The notes under the pieces: generated by a model
What the model saw: only the letters and a program-made list of their open reading frames with translations
What the model was told of the DNA's origin: nothing
The model's database searches: none
Translations under genes and position numbers: made by a program
Part shown: in pieces, positions 15,082-22,298 of the stretch
How the letters are laid out: each line of letters opens with the position of its first letter
Numbering within the stretch: the stretch's first letter is position 1
Assembly: GCA_046726235.1 (NCBI GenBank)
Contig: JBKPAD010000010.1
Span: 248,001 to 312,000 of the forward strand
DNA: 64,000 bases
Reading direction: 5' to 3'
Origin: Nitricoxidireducens sp046726235
GTDB lineage: Bacteria; Pseudomonadota; Gammaproteobacteria; Burkholderiales; Rhodocyclaceae

Positions 15082-16548
15082 CTAGCGTTCCGAAATGCGG
15101 GAAAACAGGACGCCTTGCTCGGTTTCAAGATTGAGGCGCCAGTCAGGCCGGCTGCGCAGGTACGCGATCAGCGGGTATGGCTGGCTGGTCGACGCAATCG
15201 CATTCCGATGAGGCATTAGCACCCACTCGAAGCCTGATTGCTCGAACAGCCGCAGCCCTCGCGGCGTGGCCCACAGGATATGGGTGTAGTCCTCAAGGCG
15301 TGCGGGATTCATGAGATAGCGGCCATCGATAAATGGCAGCGACCGATCGAGATGCCACGCCACGTAGCCTCCCCAGCCGACAGTCGAGAATCCGCTCCCT
15401 GCGGTGCCGAGGCGCTTTGCTTCCGCAACCAGCGCGATTGGTGTCACGGAGGGTGATTCAACGCCTTGGGTGACCAGCGGCAGGCGCAGGGATGCCGTGT
15501 GGAGAAAACTCAAGCCGACGAGCATGGCGGCGCAGGAGATCCCGAGCTTCCGAGCGACTCCGCTGCCCGACGGCGGCCAGTGCTTGAGCAAGAATGGCAC
15601 TCCGACGATTACGGCGAAGGGGATGTACCGGTAGGTCATCATCGCGGCCGCGAGGAGCAGGCCGGGAATCACGCACTGCTCAGGACGCTGGCGAACTTGC
15701 CTCGCGAGGGTCCATAGCAGCAGCGGCACGAGAACGTAGAACACGACCAGGTGTGGCGCTCTCTCGATGATGGAAACGTAGGCGAACGGACTGGCGTATT
15801 CGCTGATGCGTTCCTTCGCCGGCAGGAACTCGAGCCAAACGAGGTACTCGATGCCATTGATCCCGTTCGGTGTCGCCAACGGCGAGAGCAGGGCGCCAAC
15901 GGCCATCAATCCGCTTTGAATGGCTGACCTCCGATCGCCCTGGCGGGTGTTCTTCCAGGCCGTCATCGACAAGTGGATGGCGGCGACGATGGCCCCGAGG
16001 AGAACGCCTTGATGGAGATTCGTCCATGCCGCCAGTATCAGCGGAACCCACCACTGAGGGATGCGGCGCCGGTCAGCGAGCTGGAGAACGACGATCAAAA
16101 CAGCGAAAAGCAGCAACGAGAACATCTGCGGCCGGTCGGCGGCGAATCCCGAAAGAACGAGACCGACCGTGACGACGGCGATTGCCTGGGCAACCCGTGT
16201 GGCGGAAGTCCATGCAATCATCCATGCGGCCAGGGCCAGAACGGCGCCGAGCGTCAGGACGCGCAACACGATTACGCCGATGTGGCCCAAGGCGTCGAAG
16301 GCCAGAAAAAGGAGAACCTGGCCTCCCCACTGTCCTTGCAGGATGGTGCGCCCCCAATGGTTGATATCGGGATAGATCGAGAACGGGTCACTGCCGTCTG
16401 GAAGGGCATGATGGGACCATATCCAGCGGCCGCTGTTGATGTGCCACCAAGCGTCTACGTCGACAATGGGGCCGACGAACAGGAGGACCGATAGCGCAGC
16501 GACAGCGATGTAGCTCGCAGCGGGGTAGTTCCGATTGAAATAGTCCAA
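15082..16548 (-). CDS. Polytopic membrane protein, GT-C glycosyltransferase-like, function unknown
   Basis: 488 residues with about ten predicted membrane helices and a C-terminal soluble stretch of roughly 130 residues. The first loop contains DVDAWWHINSGRWIW followed by PDGSDPFS, resembling the Asp-Trp-Trp-His loop of a widespread family of uncharacterised GT-C-like membrane proteins. The C-terminal part has FSTVGWGGYVAWHLDRSLPF. It converges on the TMTC-like gene with 13 nt between stops and no visible terminator. Low-G+C composition like its neighbours. A lipid-linked sugar donor substrate is plausible but unproven. Confidence 0.6.
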   Translation of the reverse strand: MDYFNRNYPAASYIAVAALSVLLFVGPIVDVDAWWHINSGRWIWSHHALPDGSDPFSIYPDINHWGRTILQGQWGGQVLLFLAFDALGHIGVIVLRVLTLGAVLALAAWMIAWTSATRVAQAIAVVTVGLVLSGFAADRPQMFSLLLFAVLIVVLQLADRRRIPQWWVPLILAAWTNLHQGVLLGAIVAAIHLSMTAWKNTRQGDRRSAIQSGLMAVGALLSPLATPNGINGIEYLVWLEFLPAKERISEYASPFAYVSIIERAPHLVVFYVLVPLLLWTLARQVRQRPEQCVIPGLLLAAAMMTYRYIPFAVIVGVPFLLKHWPPSGSGVARKLGISCAAMLVGLSFLHTASLRLPLVTQGVESPSVTPIALVAEAKRLGTAGSGFSTVGWGGYVAWHLDRSLPFIDGRYLMNPARLEDYTHILWATPRGLRLFEQSGFEWVLMPHRNAIASTSQPYPLIAYLRSRPDWRLNLETEQGVLFSRISER

Positions 16549-16705
16549 CTCGTGGTCCTTTCACGCTCAAGATCGGGTTGCTGGATGACGCAAGCTGCAT
16601 GCCTGGTGTGATGTCTTGGTCCGGTGCGGGTCACGTTCCAGGACCTTTCGACGATAATGTCGAGCCAAAACAGAAGACCACGCAGTTTCAATCGATGATC
16701 GCTCG

Positions 16706-17692
16706 ATGTCCGACACCCAGATGCGATCCCGCCTGATCCTTGCCCCGATGGAGGGCCTGGCGGACGACATCTTGCGCGACGTGCTCACGCGGGCGGGCGG
16801 CTACGACTGGTGCGTCACCGAATTCATTCGCGTCAGCTCCACGGTGCTGCCGCATTCGGCCTTCACGCGCGTCAGCCCTGAACTGAGGAACGGTTCCCGC
16901 ACGCGCGCCGGGACGCCGGTGCGGATTCAGTTCCTCGGCTCCGATCCGGCCCTGCTGGCGGCGAACGCGGCCCACGCGTCGCTGCTGAATCCCGCCGGCA
17001 TCGATCTCAACTTCGGTTGTCCGACACCGCTGATCAACCGCAACCGGGGCGGTGCGGCACTGCTCGACGAGCCGGAGTTGCTGCACCGGATCGCTGCCGA
17101 AGTCAGGGCAGCGGTTCCGGCGGAGATTCCCGTCACCGCGAAGATGCGCCTCGGCATCGACGACACCGGCCGGGCCCTCGAATGCGCGTGTGCCCTCGAG
17201 GGCGGCGGCATTCAGGAACTCGTCGTTCATGCGCGCACCAAAGCCGACGGCTACCGTCCGCCCGCACGCTGGGATGCGGTCGCGCGCATCCGCGAAAGCC
17301 TGCGCATTCCGGTCATCGCCAACGGCGAAGTCTGGACGGTCGCGGACTACCACGCCAGCCGCGCGGCCACCGGATGCGACGACGTCATGCTCGGCCGCGG
17401 TGCCGTGGCCGACCCGCTGCTGGCACTGCGCATCCGGGGCAGCGCCGACGCCGATCCGGCCGGTCACTGGCCGCTGGTGGCGGAGATGATCGTCGACTTC
17501 TGGTCGCAGATCCAAAGGAAGGTCCTGCCGACGCAATCGCCGGGACGCCTCAAGCAGTGGCTCGGATACCTGCGGCGCAGCTACCCGCAGGCGGACCATC
17601 TGTTCGCCTCGGTACGCGCCCTGCGCACGGCGCCGGAGGTCTCGCTCGCGCTCCGTTCCGCGCCGCGCGCGATAATGCCGCTGCCTGTCTAG
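16706..17692 (+). CDS. dusC: tRNA-dihydrouridine synthase, DusC type
   Basis: FMN enzyme reducing uridine in the tRNA D loop (U16 for DusC). 328 residues with the opening LILAPMEGLADDILRDVL, the DusC-like TEFIRVSSTVLP, the catalytic-Cys region NFGCPTPLINRNRGGAALL, then VTAKMRLGIDD and VHARTK. The ATG at 16706 is used; ATG at 16721 is an alternative, and neither has a strong Shine-Dalgarno. G+C jumps back to core level here (44 of 60 at 16921-16980), marking the island's right edge upstream. Confidence 0.9.
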   Translation: MSDTQMRSRLILAPMEGLADDILRDVLTRAGGYDWCVTEFIRVSSTVLPHSAFTRVSPELRNGSRTRAGTPVRIQFLGSDPALLAANAAHASLLNPAGIDLNFGCPTPLINRNRGGAALLDEPELLHRIAAEVRAAVPAEIPVTAKMRLGIDDTGRALECACALEGGGIQELVVHARTKADGYRPPARWDAVARIRESLRIPVIANGEVWTVADYHASRAATGCDDVMLGRGAVADPLLALRIRGSADADPAGHWPLVAEMIVDFWSQIQRKVLPTQSPGRLKQWLGYLRRSYPQADHLFASVRALRTAPEVSLALRSAPRAIMPLPV

Positions 17693-17712
17693 TTCGCTCT
17701 CACAAGGATCCC

Positions 17713-18372
17713 ATGGCCATCGAACTCTCCCTCAACGAAGCACGCGTCATCGGCTGCCTCATCGAGAAGGAAATCACCACGCCCGAACAGTACCCGCTGT
17801 CGCTGAATGCGCTGACGAACGCCTGCAATCAGAAGAGCAATCGCGATCCGGTGCTCGACCTCGACGAGAACGCCGTGCGTCAGACCGTCGATCAACTGGT
17901 GCGGAAATTCCTCGTCAGCGAGCAGGGCGGTTTCGGCAGCCGCGTGGCGAAATTCCAGCATCGCTTCTGCAACACGGAATACGGCACGCTGAAGTTCTCG
18001 CCGGCCGAGCTGGCCATCGTCTGCGAACTGTTGCTGCGCGGACCGCAGACACCGGGTGAGTTGCGCAGCCGTGCCAGCCGCCTGTGCGCGTTGCGGGACG
18101 TCGGCGAAGTTGAAGCCGCGCTGGATGCGCTGGCGCGGCGTGAGGACGGCCCCTTCGTCGTCCGGCTGCCCAGGGAGCCGGGCAAGCGCGAGTCGCGCTA
18201 TGCGCACTTGTTCAGCGGCGAAGTGGAGGGCGACGACGCTGCAGTCGATGCGGCTCCCGCGGCACAGAAGTCGTCGAGCCTGGCGCAACTCGAGGAACGC
18301 GTCGCCCGCCTCGAAGCGGAACTGGCCGAGCTGAAGGCGCAGATCAACCCGGACGGCGCATGGAAACCCTAG
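17713..18372 (+). CDS. yceH: YceH family protein (DUF480)
   Basis: 219 residues of a conserved winged-helix-like protein of unknown role. The N-terminal signature LSLNEARVIGCLIEKEITTP and YPLSLNALTNACNQKSNRDP are diagnostic of DUF480. A second winged-helix repeat (ELAIVCELLLRGPQTPGELR) follows, and the C-terminus ends in a short coiled coil (SLAQLEERVARLEAELAELK). Shine-Dalgarno AAGGAT precedes the ATG. The last 13 bases overlap the next gene. Confidence 0.88.
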   Translation: MAIELSLNEARVIGCLIEKEITTPEQYPLSLNALTNACNQKSNRDPVLDLDENAVRQTVDQLVRKFLVSEQGGFGSRVAKFQHRFCNTEYGTLKFSPAELAIVCELLLRGPQTPGELRSRASRLCALRDVGEVEAALDALARREDGPFVVRLPREPGKRESRYAHLFSGEVEGDDAAVDAAPAAQKSSSLAQLEERVARLEAELAELKAQINPDGAWKP

Positions 18373-18983
18373 CGGTCATCGACTTCGAGACGACGGGGAT
18401 GTCGCCGGACCACGGCGACCGCGCCACCGAGATCGCGGCCGTCATCGTGCGCGACGGCCGGATCGTCGATCGCTACCAGAGCCTGATGAATGCCGGCGTG
18501 CGCATTCCCACCTTCATCACCGAGCTGACGGGCATTACCGACGCCATGGTCCGCGCTGCGCCGCATGCTTCGGACGTCATGCGCGAGGTGGCGGACTTCG
18601 TCGGCGACTGCCCGCTGGTCGCGCACAACGCCGGCTTCGACCACAAGTTCTGGGACGCGGAACTCGAGCGCATCGGTCGCCGCCGCGAACAGGAATTCGC
18701 CTGCTCGATGCTGGTCGCGCGACGCGTGTTTCCGCAGGCGCGCAGCCACAAGCTGAGTGCGCTGGTCGAGCTGGCGCGGCTGCCCGTGACGGGCCGCTAC
18801 CACCGCGCGCTGGCCGACGCCGAAATGACCGCCGGCCTGCTGCTCCACATGCAGGACGAGCTGCGCCGCCGCTACTCGCTGCGCGCCGTGTCGCACGAAC
18901 TGCTGCGCAAGATCCAGAAGGTCTCCCGTCACAAGCTGGATGCGTGGGTGGAGGACCACCTCGGCGGATCGGCTGCCGCCTAG
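18360..18983 (+). CDS. DnaQ-like 3'-5' exonuclease (DEDDh)
   Basis: Predicted DNA/RNA exonuclease of the DEDDh superfamily, 207 residues. Exo I is LAVIDFETTGMSPDHGD (Asp8, Glu10), Exo II is LVAHNAGFDHKFWDAE, and Exo III is YHRALADAEMTAGLL with the catalytic His and Asp. The length is an exonuclease domain plus a short helical tail, as in stand-alone DNA polymerase III epsilon-like proteins rather than full DnaQ. Its start overlaps yceH by 13 nt. Confidence 0.85.
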   Translation: METLAVIDFETTGMSPDHGDRATEIAAVIVRDGRIVDRYQSLMNAGVRIPTFITELTGITDAMVRAAPHASDVMREVADFVGDCPLVAHNAGFDHKFWDAELERIGRRREQEFACSMLVARRVFPQARSHKLSALVELARLPVTGRYHRALADAEMTAGLLLHMQDELRRRYSLRAVSHELLRKIQKVSRHKLDAWVEDHLGGSAAA

Positions 18984-18996
18984 CTTCCTCCGCATC

Positions 18997-19854
18997 ATGT
19001 CGTCGACGCCTGCCTTGTTCGAGATGACCAGCCCGTTCGACGCGGCGCACCGGGTGCTGATGCTCGAACCGCCCTGGGCCAGCGAGGGGGAATTGCGCGC
19101 GCGGCTGCTCGACGGGACCTACGCCCGGCCCTACGTCGTCGACGACGGCGAGCGGCGCCACCTCCACTTCGACCGGCGCCTGGTGCAAAGCGAGATGAGC
19201 CTCGCCGCGCCGAACGCGCTGGAACTGCGCTACACGCAGAAGATGATGTCCTTCCTGCTGTTCCAGCCGCGGCCGCGGCGGCTGCTGTTGATCGGCCTCG
19301 GCGGCGGCTCGCTCGTCAAGTTCTGCCATTACCGCCTGCCGGCTACTCACGTCACCGCGGTGGAAAACAACGCCGACGTGATCGCCCTGCGCGACGCCTT
19401 CCTGCTGCCGCCCGACGGCGCCAACCTCGCCGTGCGCGAGGGCGACGGCGCAGCGCATCTGGCGGTGGCCGAAAAGGGCATCGACGTGCTGCTGGTCGAT
19501 GCCTTCGACCGCACGGGCGTCGCGCCCAGCCTCGCCAACCGCGAGTTCTTCGAGAGCGCCCACGCCAGGCTCGCGGGCAGCGGCGTGCTGGTGGTCAACC
19601 TCGCGGGAGACCCCGAGGCCTACGTCGGCCTCATCGACCTCGTGATGGAGGTGTTCGACCGACAGGTCATCGTCGTTCCGGTGCGCGAGGACGACAACCA
19701 GATCCTGATGGCCTTCAGGAATCCCGCCTTCGCGCCGAACTGGCGTCGCCTGCACGGTCAGGCGAAGGAACTGCGGTCGAAGTACGGACTCGACTTTCCC
19801 GGCTTCCTCGAGAAGATCGAGCGCGCGGCGAAGCTCGGCGCCGCGCGTCGCTAG
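18997..19854 (+). CDS. Spermidine synthase-like (class I SAM/dcSAM fold) protein
   Basis: About 285 residues. The nucleotide-binding glycine loop is LLIGLGGGSLVKFCHY, followed by HVTAVENNADVIALRDAF and a DVLLVDAFDRTG segment, as in spermidine-synthase-fold proteins. The protein lacks the full N-terminal tetramerisation domain of SpeE, so the polyamine reaction is uncertain; many genomes label it spermidine synthase-like. It starts 13 nt after the exonuclease gene and probably is cotranscribed. ATG at 19024 is an alternative start. Confidence 0.7.
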   Translation: MSSTPALFEMTSPFDAAHRVLMLEPPWASEGELRARLLDGTYARPYVVDDGERRHLHFDRRLVQSEMSLAAPNALELRYTQKMMSFLLFQPRPRRLLLIGLGGGSLVKFCHYRLPATHVTAVENNADVIALRDAFLLPPDGANLAVREGDGAAHLAVAEKGIDVLLVDAFDRTGVAPSLANREFFESAHARLAGSGVLVVNLAGDPEAYVGLIDLVMEVFDRQVIVVPVREDDNQILMAFRNPAFAPNWRRLHGQAKELRSKYGLDFPGFLEKIERAAKLGAARR

Positions 19855-19863
19855 GCGGCTTCT

Positions 19864-20517
19864 TCAGCGCGCAGTGCGCGCCAGTTCAGCGTCGACCAGT
19901 GCCTTCAGTTGCGCGTAGCCGAAGCTCGGCAGCGGCTTGCCGTTCACGAAGAATTCCGGCGTCTTGGTGACGTTCAGCGTTTTGGCGTCGTCGAGGTCCT
20001 GGGCGATGGTGCGGGCGATCTCCGGCGCCGTCATGTCGAACGCCATCTGCTCCATGTTCAGGCCGACTCGCTCCAGCGGCTTCCAGACCAGATCGACCTG
20101 CGGCGCGTGGTGCGGCGCCCATTCGGCCTGCGACGCCAGCAGCGCTTCCAGCGCCGGCCAGAACTTGCCCTGCTTGCGCGCCGCTTCGAGCACCGCCACC
20201 ACCTTGTCGGAACCGCGGTGGAAGGGTGCGTAGCGCAGCACGAGGCGGATTCGGTCCGGGTTGGCCGCCATCATTTCCTTCACCATCGGGTAGAAAGCGC
20301 TGCAGGTTTCGCAGGCGGGGTCGAGGAACTCGACGATCACCACCGGCGCCGCGGCGTTGCCGAGCGTGGGCGAGTGCATGCGCATCAGCGCCGCGCGGTT
20401 GGCCTGCGCCGTCTCGGTGGCCTGCTTCTCCTGTTGCGCGGTGTAGAACAGCGAGGCGCCGACGAAGGCGACGGCGAGGAGCGCGAGCGCGGCGGAAAAC
20501 ACGGTCTTTCGATTCAT
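19864..20517 (-). CDS. DsbA/BdbD-like thioredoxin-fold thiol oxidoreductase, exported
   Basis: 217 residues with an N-terminal signal anchor (about 6-25) and a thioredoxin fold whose active site is CETC (Cys69-Cys72) after VVIVEFLDPA, plus the cis-Pro loop TKTPEFFVNG. Likely an extracytoplasmic dithiol oxidase. Its ATG overlaps the stop of the DsbB-like gene by four bases, the BdbC/BdbD-style pairing in which the membrane partner reoxidises it with quinone. Ordinary DsbA has CPHC; the CETC centre suggests a different redox potential. Confidence 0.82.
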   Translation of the reverse strand: MNRKTVFSAALALLAVAFVGASLFYTAQQEKQATETAQANRAALMRMHSPTLGNAAAPVVIVEFLDPACETCSAFYPMVKEMMAANPDRIRLVLRYAPFHRGSDKVVAVLEAARKQGKFWPALEALLASQAEWAPHHAPQVDLVWKPLERVGLNMEQMAFDMTAPEIARTIAQDLDDAKTLNVTKTPEFFVNGKPLPSFGYAQLKALVDAELARTAR

Positions 20518-20951
20518 CGGGAACTCCGGTGCGCCGCGACGAGCAGCGCGACTATTGAAGCGAAGGCGGCGATGGAGAGCCACGGGATCGTCACGAAACC
20601 GAACCACGCCACCACCGTCGTCGAACAGGGGATGCCCTGCGTGCAGGGCTGGATGCTTTCCGGGATCACGCCCGCCACCAGCAACTGGTGGAACACGGCG
20701 ACACCCAGGCCGGGCAGTGCGAGCGGCAGGGCATAGCGGACCACCTTCGGATCGAACGGGAACAGCCCCATCGGCAGGATCAGCGCCAGCGGGAACATCA
20801 GCACGCGCTGGTACCAGCACAGCCGGCAGATCGGGAACTGCATCACCTCGCCGAAGAACAAGGCGCCGAGCGTGGAGCCGGCCGCCACCAGCCACGCGGC
20901 GAAAACCAGCAGCCACGCGCTCGATGCCGTCACGGAGTTCTCATGCTTCAT
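20514..20951 (-). CDS. DsbB/BdbC-like disulfide bond formation membrane protein
   Basis: 145 residues with four membrane helices. The first periplasmic loop carries CRLC (Cys42/Cys45) in FPICRLCWYQR, and the second carries Cys103 and Cys109 (QPCTQGIPCS), as in the short DsbB-like family. It is expected to pass electrons from the adjacent DsbA-like protein to quinone. First gene of a two-gene minus-strand operon. Only 20 bp separate its start from the divergent small gene at 20972. Confidence 0.85.
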   Translation of the reverse strand: MKHENSVTASSAWLLVFAAWLVAAGSTLGALFFGEVMQFPICRLCWYQRVLMFPLALILPMGLFPFDPKVVRYALPLALPGLGVAVFHQLLVAGVIPESIQPCTQGIPCSTTVVAWFGFVTIPWLSIAAFASIVALLVAAHRSSR

Positions 20952-20971
20952 CGAGGACTAGAATCGCGCTC

Positions 20972-21277
20972 ATGAAAATCCACCAATTGCCCATCGGCGC
21001 CCGTTTTGAGCTCGAAGGCGACGAGTACGTCAAGACCGGGCCGCTGGTCGGCACGCGCAGCCAGGATGGCCGGCAGCGCCTGATTCCGCGGCACGTCGTG
21101 CTGAAGCCGCTCGACGCGGTCGTCGCTGCCCCGGCGACGAAGAGCGCAACGCTGGCGCGCGCCGATGTCCTGGCGGCGTTCGAGGCCTTCGCGGCGGAAT
21201 GCGCGCTCATCGTCGGCGACGAAGGACAGGCCGCGTTGTCGGCAGCGCGCGAGCGCTTCCTGAAGGCGCTCGACTGA
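20972..21277 (+). CDS. Conserved small hypothetical protein
   Basis: 101 residues starting MKIHQLPIGARFELEGDEYV. The first half looks like a small beta-rich domain (YVKTGPLVGTRSQDGRQRLI) and the second half is alpha-helical. Similar short proteins occur in other betaproteobacteria, but no function is recognised. Divergent from the DsbB-like gene; its 3' end overlaps the convergent HugZ-like gene by about 70 bp. No signal peptide. Confidence 0.65.
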   Translation: MKIHQLPIGARFELEGDEYVKTGPLVGTRSQDGRQRLIPRHVVLKPLDAVVAAPATKSATLARADVLAAFEAFAAECALIVGDEGQAALSAARERFLKALD

Positions 21278-21911
21278 GCGCCTGCTGGGGCGGCAGCTCC
21301 ATCGCCGCCAGCGCCTGCGGCTCCCGCGGGCCGTCGTCGAAGGTGACGCGCCGGCGCAGCCCGTTCGCGCGCAGGTCGATGCCGAAAAGATCCATGCCCA
21401 GCAGGTCGATGCCCGGTGCCGGCGCACGCACCGCCAGCAGCGCGGCTTCCTCTGCGCCGCCCAGGCTCGGCGCGGCCAGCAGCGCCTTGCCCTCGAGCCA
21501 GCCGGCCTGCGCGAAGCCGCCGACGACGAGCACGCGCTCGGGCTCGAAGCGATGGAAGGAGAAATCCCCGAGTTTCAGGAAGCGTTCGGCCGCGGGCTGG
21601 TAGCGCAGGTAGCGCGCGACCAGCAGCGCATCTGGCTCGACGCGGACGACGCGGCCGAGAAGCGACGCGCGCGCGATCTCGCCGTCTGCCAGCGTCTTCG
21701 AGATGAGGAAGCCGGCCTTCGGGTCGGCGGCCAGGTTGCGGGTGTGCTCGGCGAGTTGCGAGATCAGCAGCAGCGGGCGGTGGTGCTCGTCCGGCGCGAA
21801 GGCGACGGTGCTCGGGAAGGGATGGCCGGGCAGCGTCGACGACTGCGTGGCGAGCGCCGCCGTGTCCTGCGAGTGCAGGAGGTCGACCAGGATTTCGAGC
21901 CGCGAACGCAT
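21207..21911 (-). CDS. HugZ/PNPOx-like split-barrel FMN-binding protein
   Basis: 234 residues of the pyridoxamine-phosphate-oxidase-like split barrel: LEILVDLLHSQDTAALAT, STVAFAPDEHHRPLLLIS and LAEHTRNLAADPKAGFLISK are typical of the HugZ/CREG-type group, some members of which bind heme. A DUF2470-like C-terminal extension (about 150-205) is visible. The final 25 residues overlap the opposite-strand small gene and are rich in Pro and Arg, so the natural end could be compromised. Monocistronic in appearance. Confidence 0.72.
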   Translation of the reverse strand: MRSRLEILVDLLHSQDTAALATQSSTLPGHPFPSTVAFAPDEHHRPLLLISQLAEHTRNLAADPKAGFLISKTLADGEIARASLLGRVVRVEPDALLVARYLRYQPAAERFLKLGDFSFHRFEPERVLVVGGFAQAGWLEGKALLAAPSLGGAEEAALLAVRAPAPGIDLLGMDLFGIDLRANGLRRRVTFDDGPREPQALAAMELPPQQALSRAPSGSARALPTTRPVLRRRR

Positions 21912-21947
21912 GCGCGGAGTTTACACGCGAGGGCGGAGCACGCGCTC

Positions 21948-22289
21948 CTAGCGGACGTCGGAAGGATGCCCGGGCGGCCCGCGCGTGCCTCCGAGCGCAG
22001 GGAAGCCGTCGCGCTCCGCCTCGTCGCCGGTCGTCAGGATTTCGAGGCGCTGCTTCATCGCCGCGACCTCGACCGACTGGCTGGCGATGATGTCCTCGGC
22101 GAGGCGGCGCGTCGCCGGGTCGTAGCCGTGGACGAGCAGCGCGCGCGCCATGGCGATCGCGCCTTCGTGGTGGGGAATCATCATGGAAAGGAAGTCGACG
22201 TCCGCGTCGCCGGTCGCGTCGACATCGTGCATGGCTTCCATCATCGCCGCCATGCCGGCCTCGAGCTCGAGGGCGAAGGGCTCGTCCAT
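21948..22289 (-). CDS. DUF305 domain protein without signal peptide
   Basis: 113 residues of the DUF305 four-helix family, with the hallmark VDFLSMMIPHHEGAIAMA (the His pair and Met cluster thought to bind metal in this family) and LAEDIIASQSVEVAAM. Most members are secreted, yet no signal sequence is present. It starts nine bases after the Tat-exported propeller gene, and the AGGAG Shine-Dalgarno overlaps that gene's stop, so the two are translationally linked. A role in copper handling is suggested for relatives; here it is inference. Confidence 0.8.
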   Translation of the reverse strand: MDEPFALELEAGMAAMMEAMHDVDATGDADVDFLSMMIPHHEGAIAMARALLVHGYDPATRRLAEDIIASQSVEVAAMKQRLEILTTGDEAERDGFPALGGTRGPPGHPSDVR

Positions 22290-22298
22290 GGGATTCTC

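Noticed and set aside
10683..16700. Direct repeat of the tRNA-His 3' end as a right attachment site
   Set aside because: Scanned by eye for the T-arm sequence; none seen.
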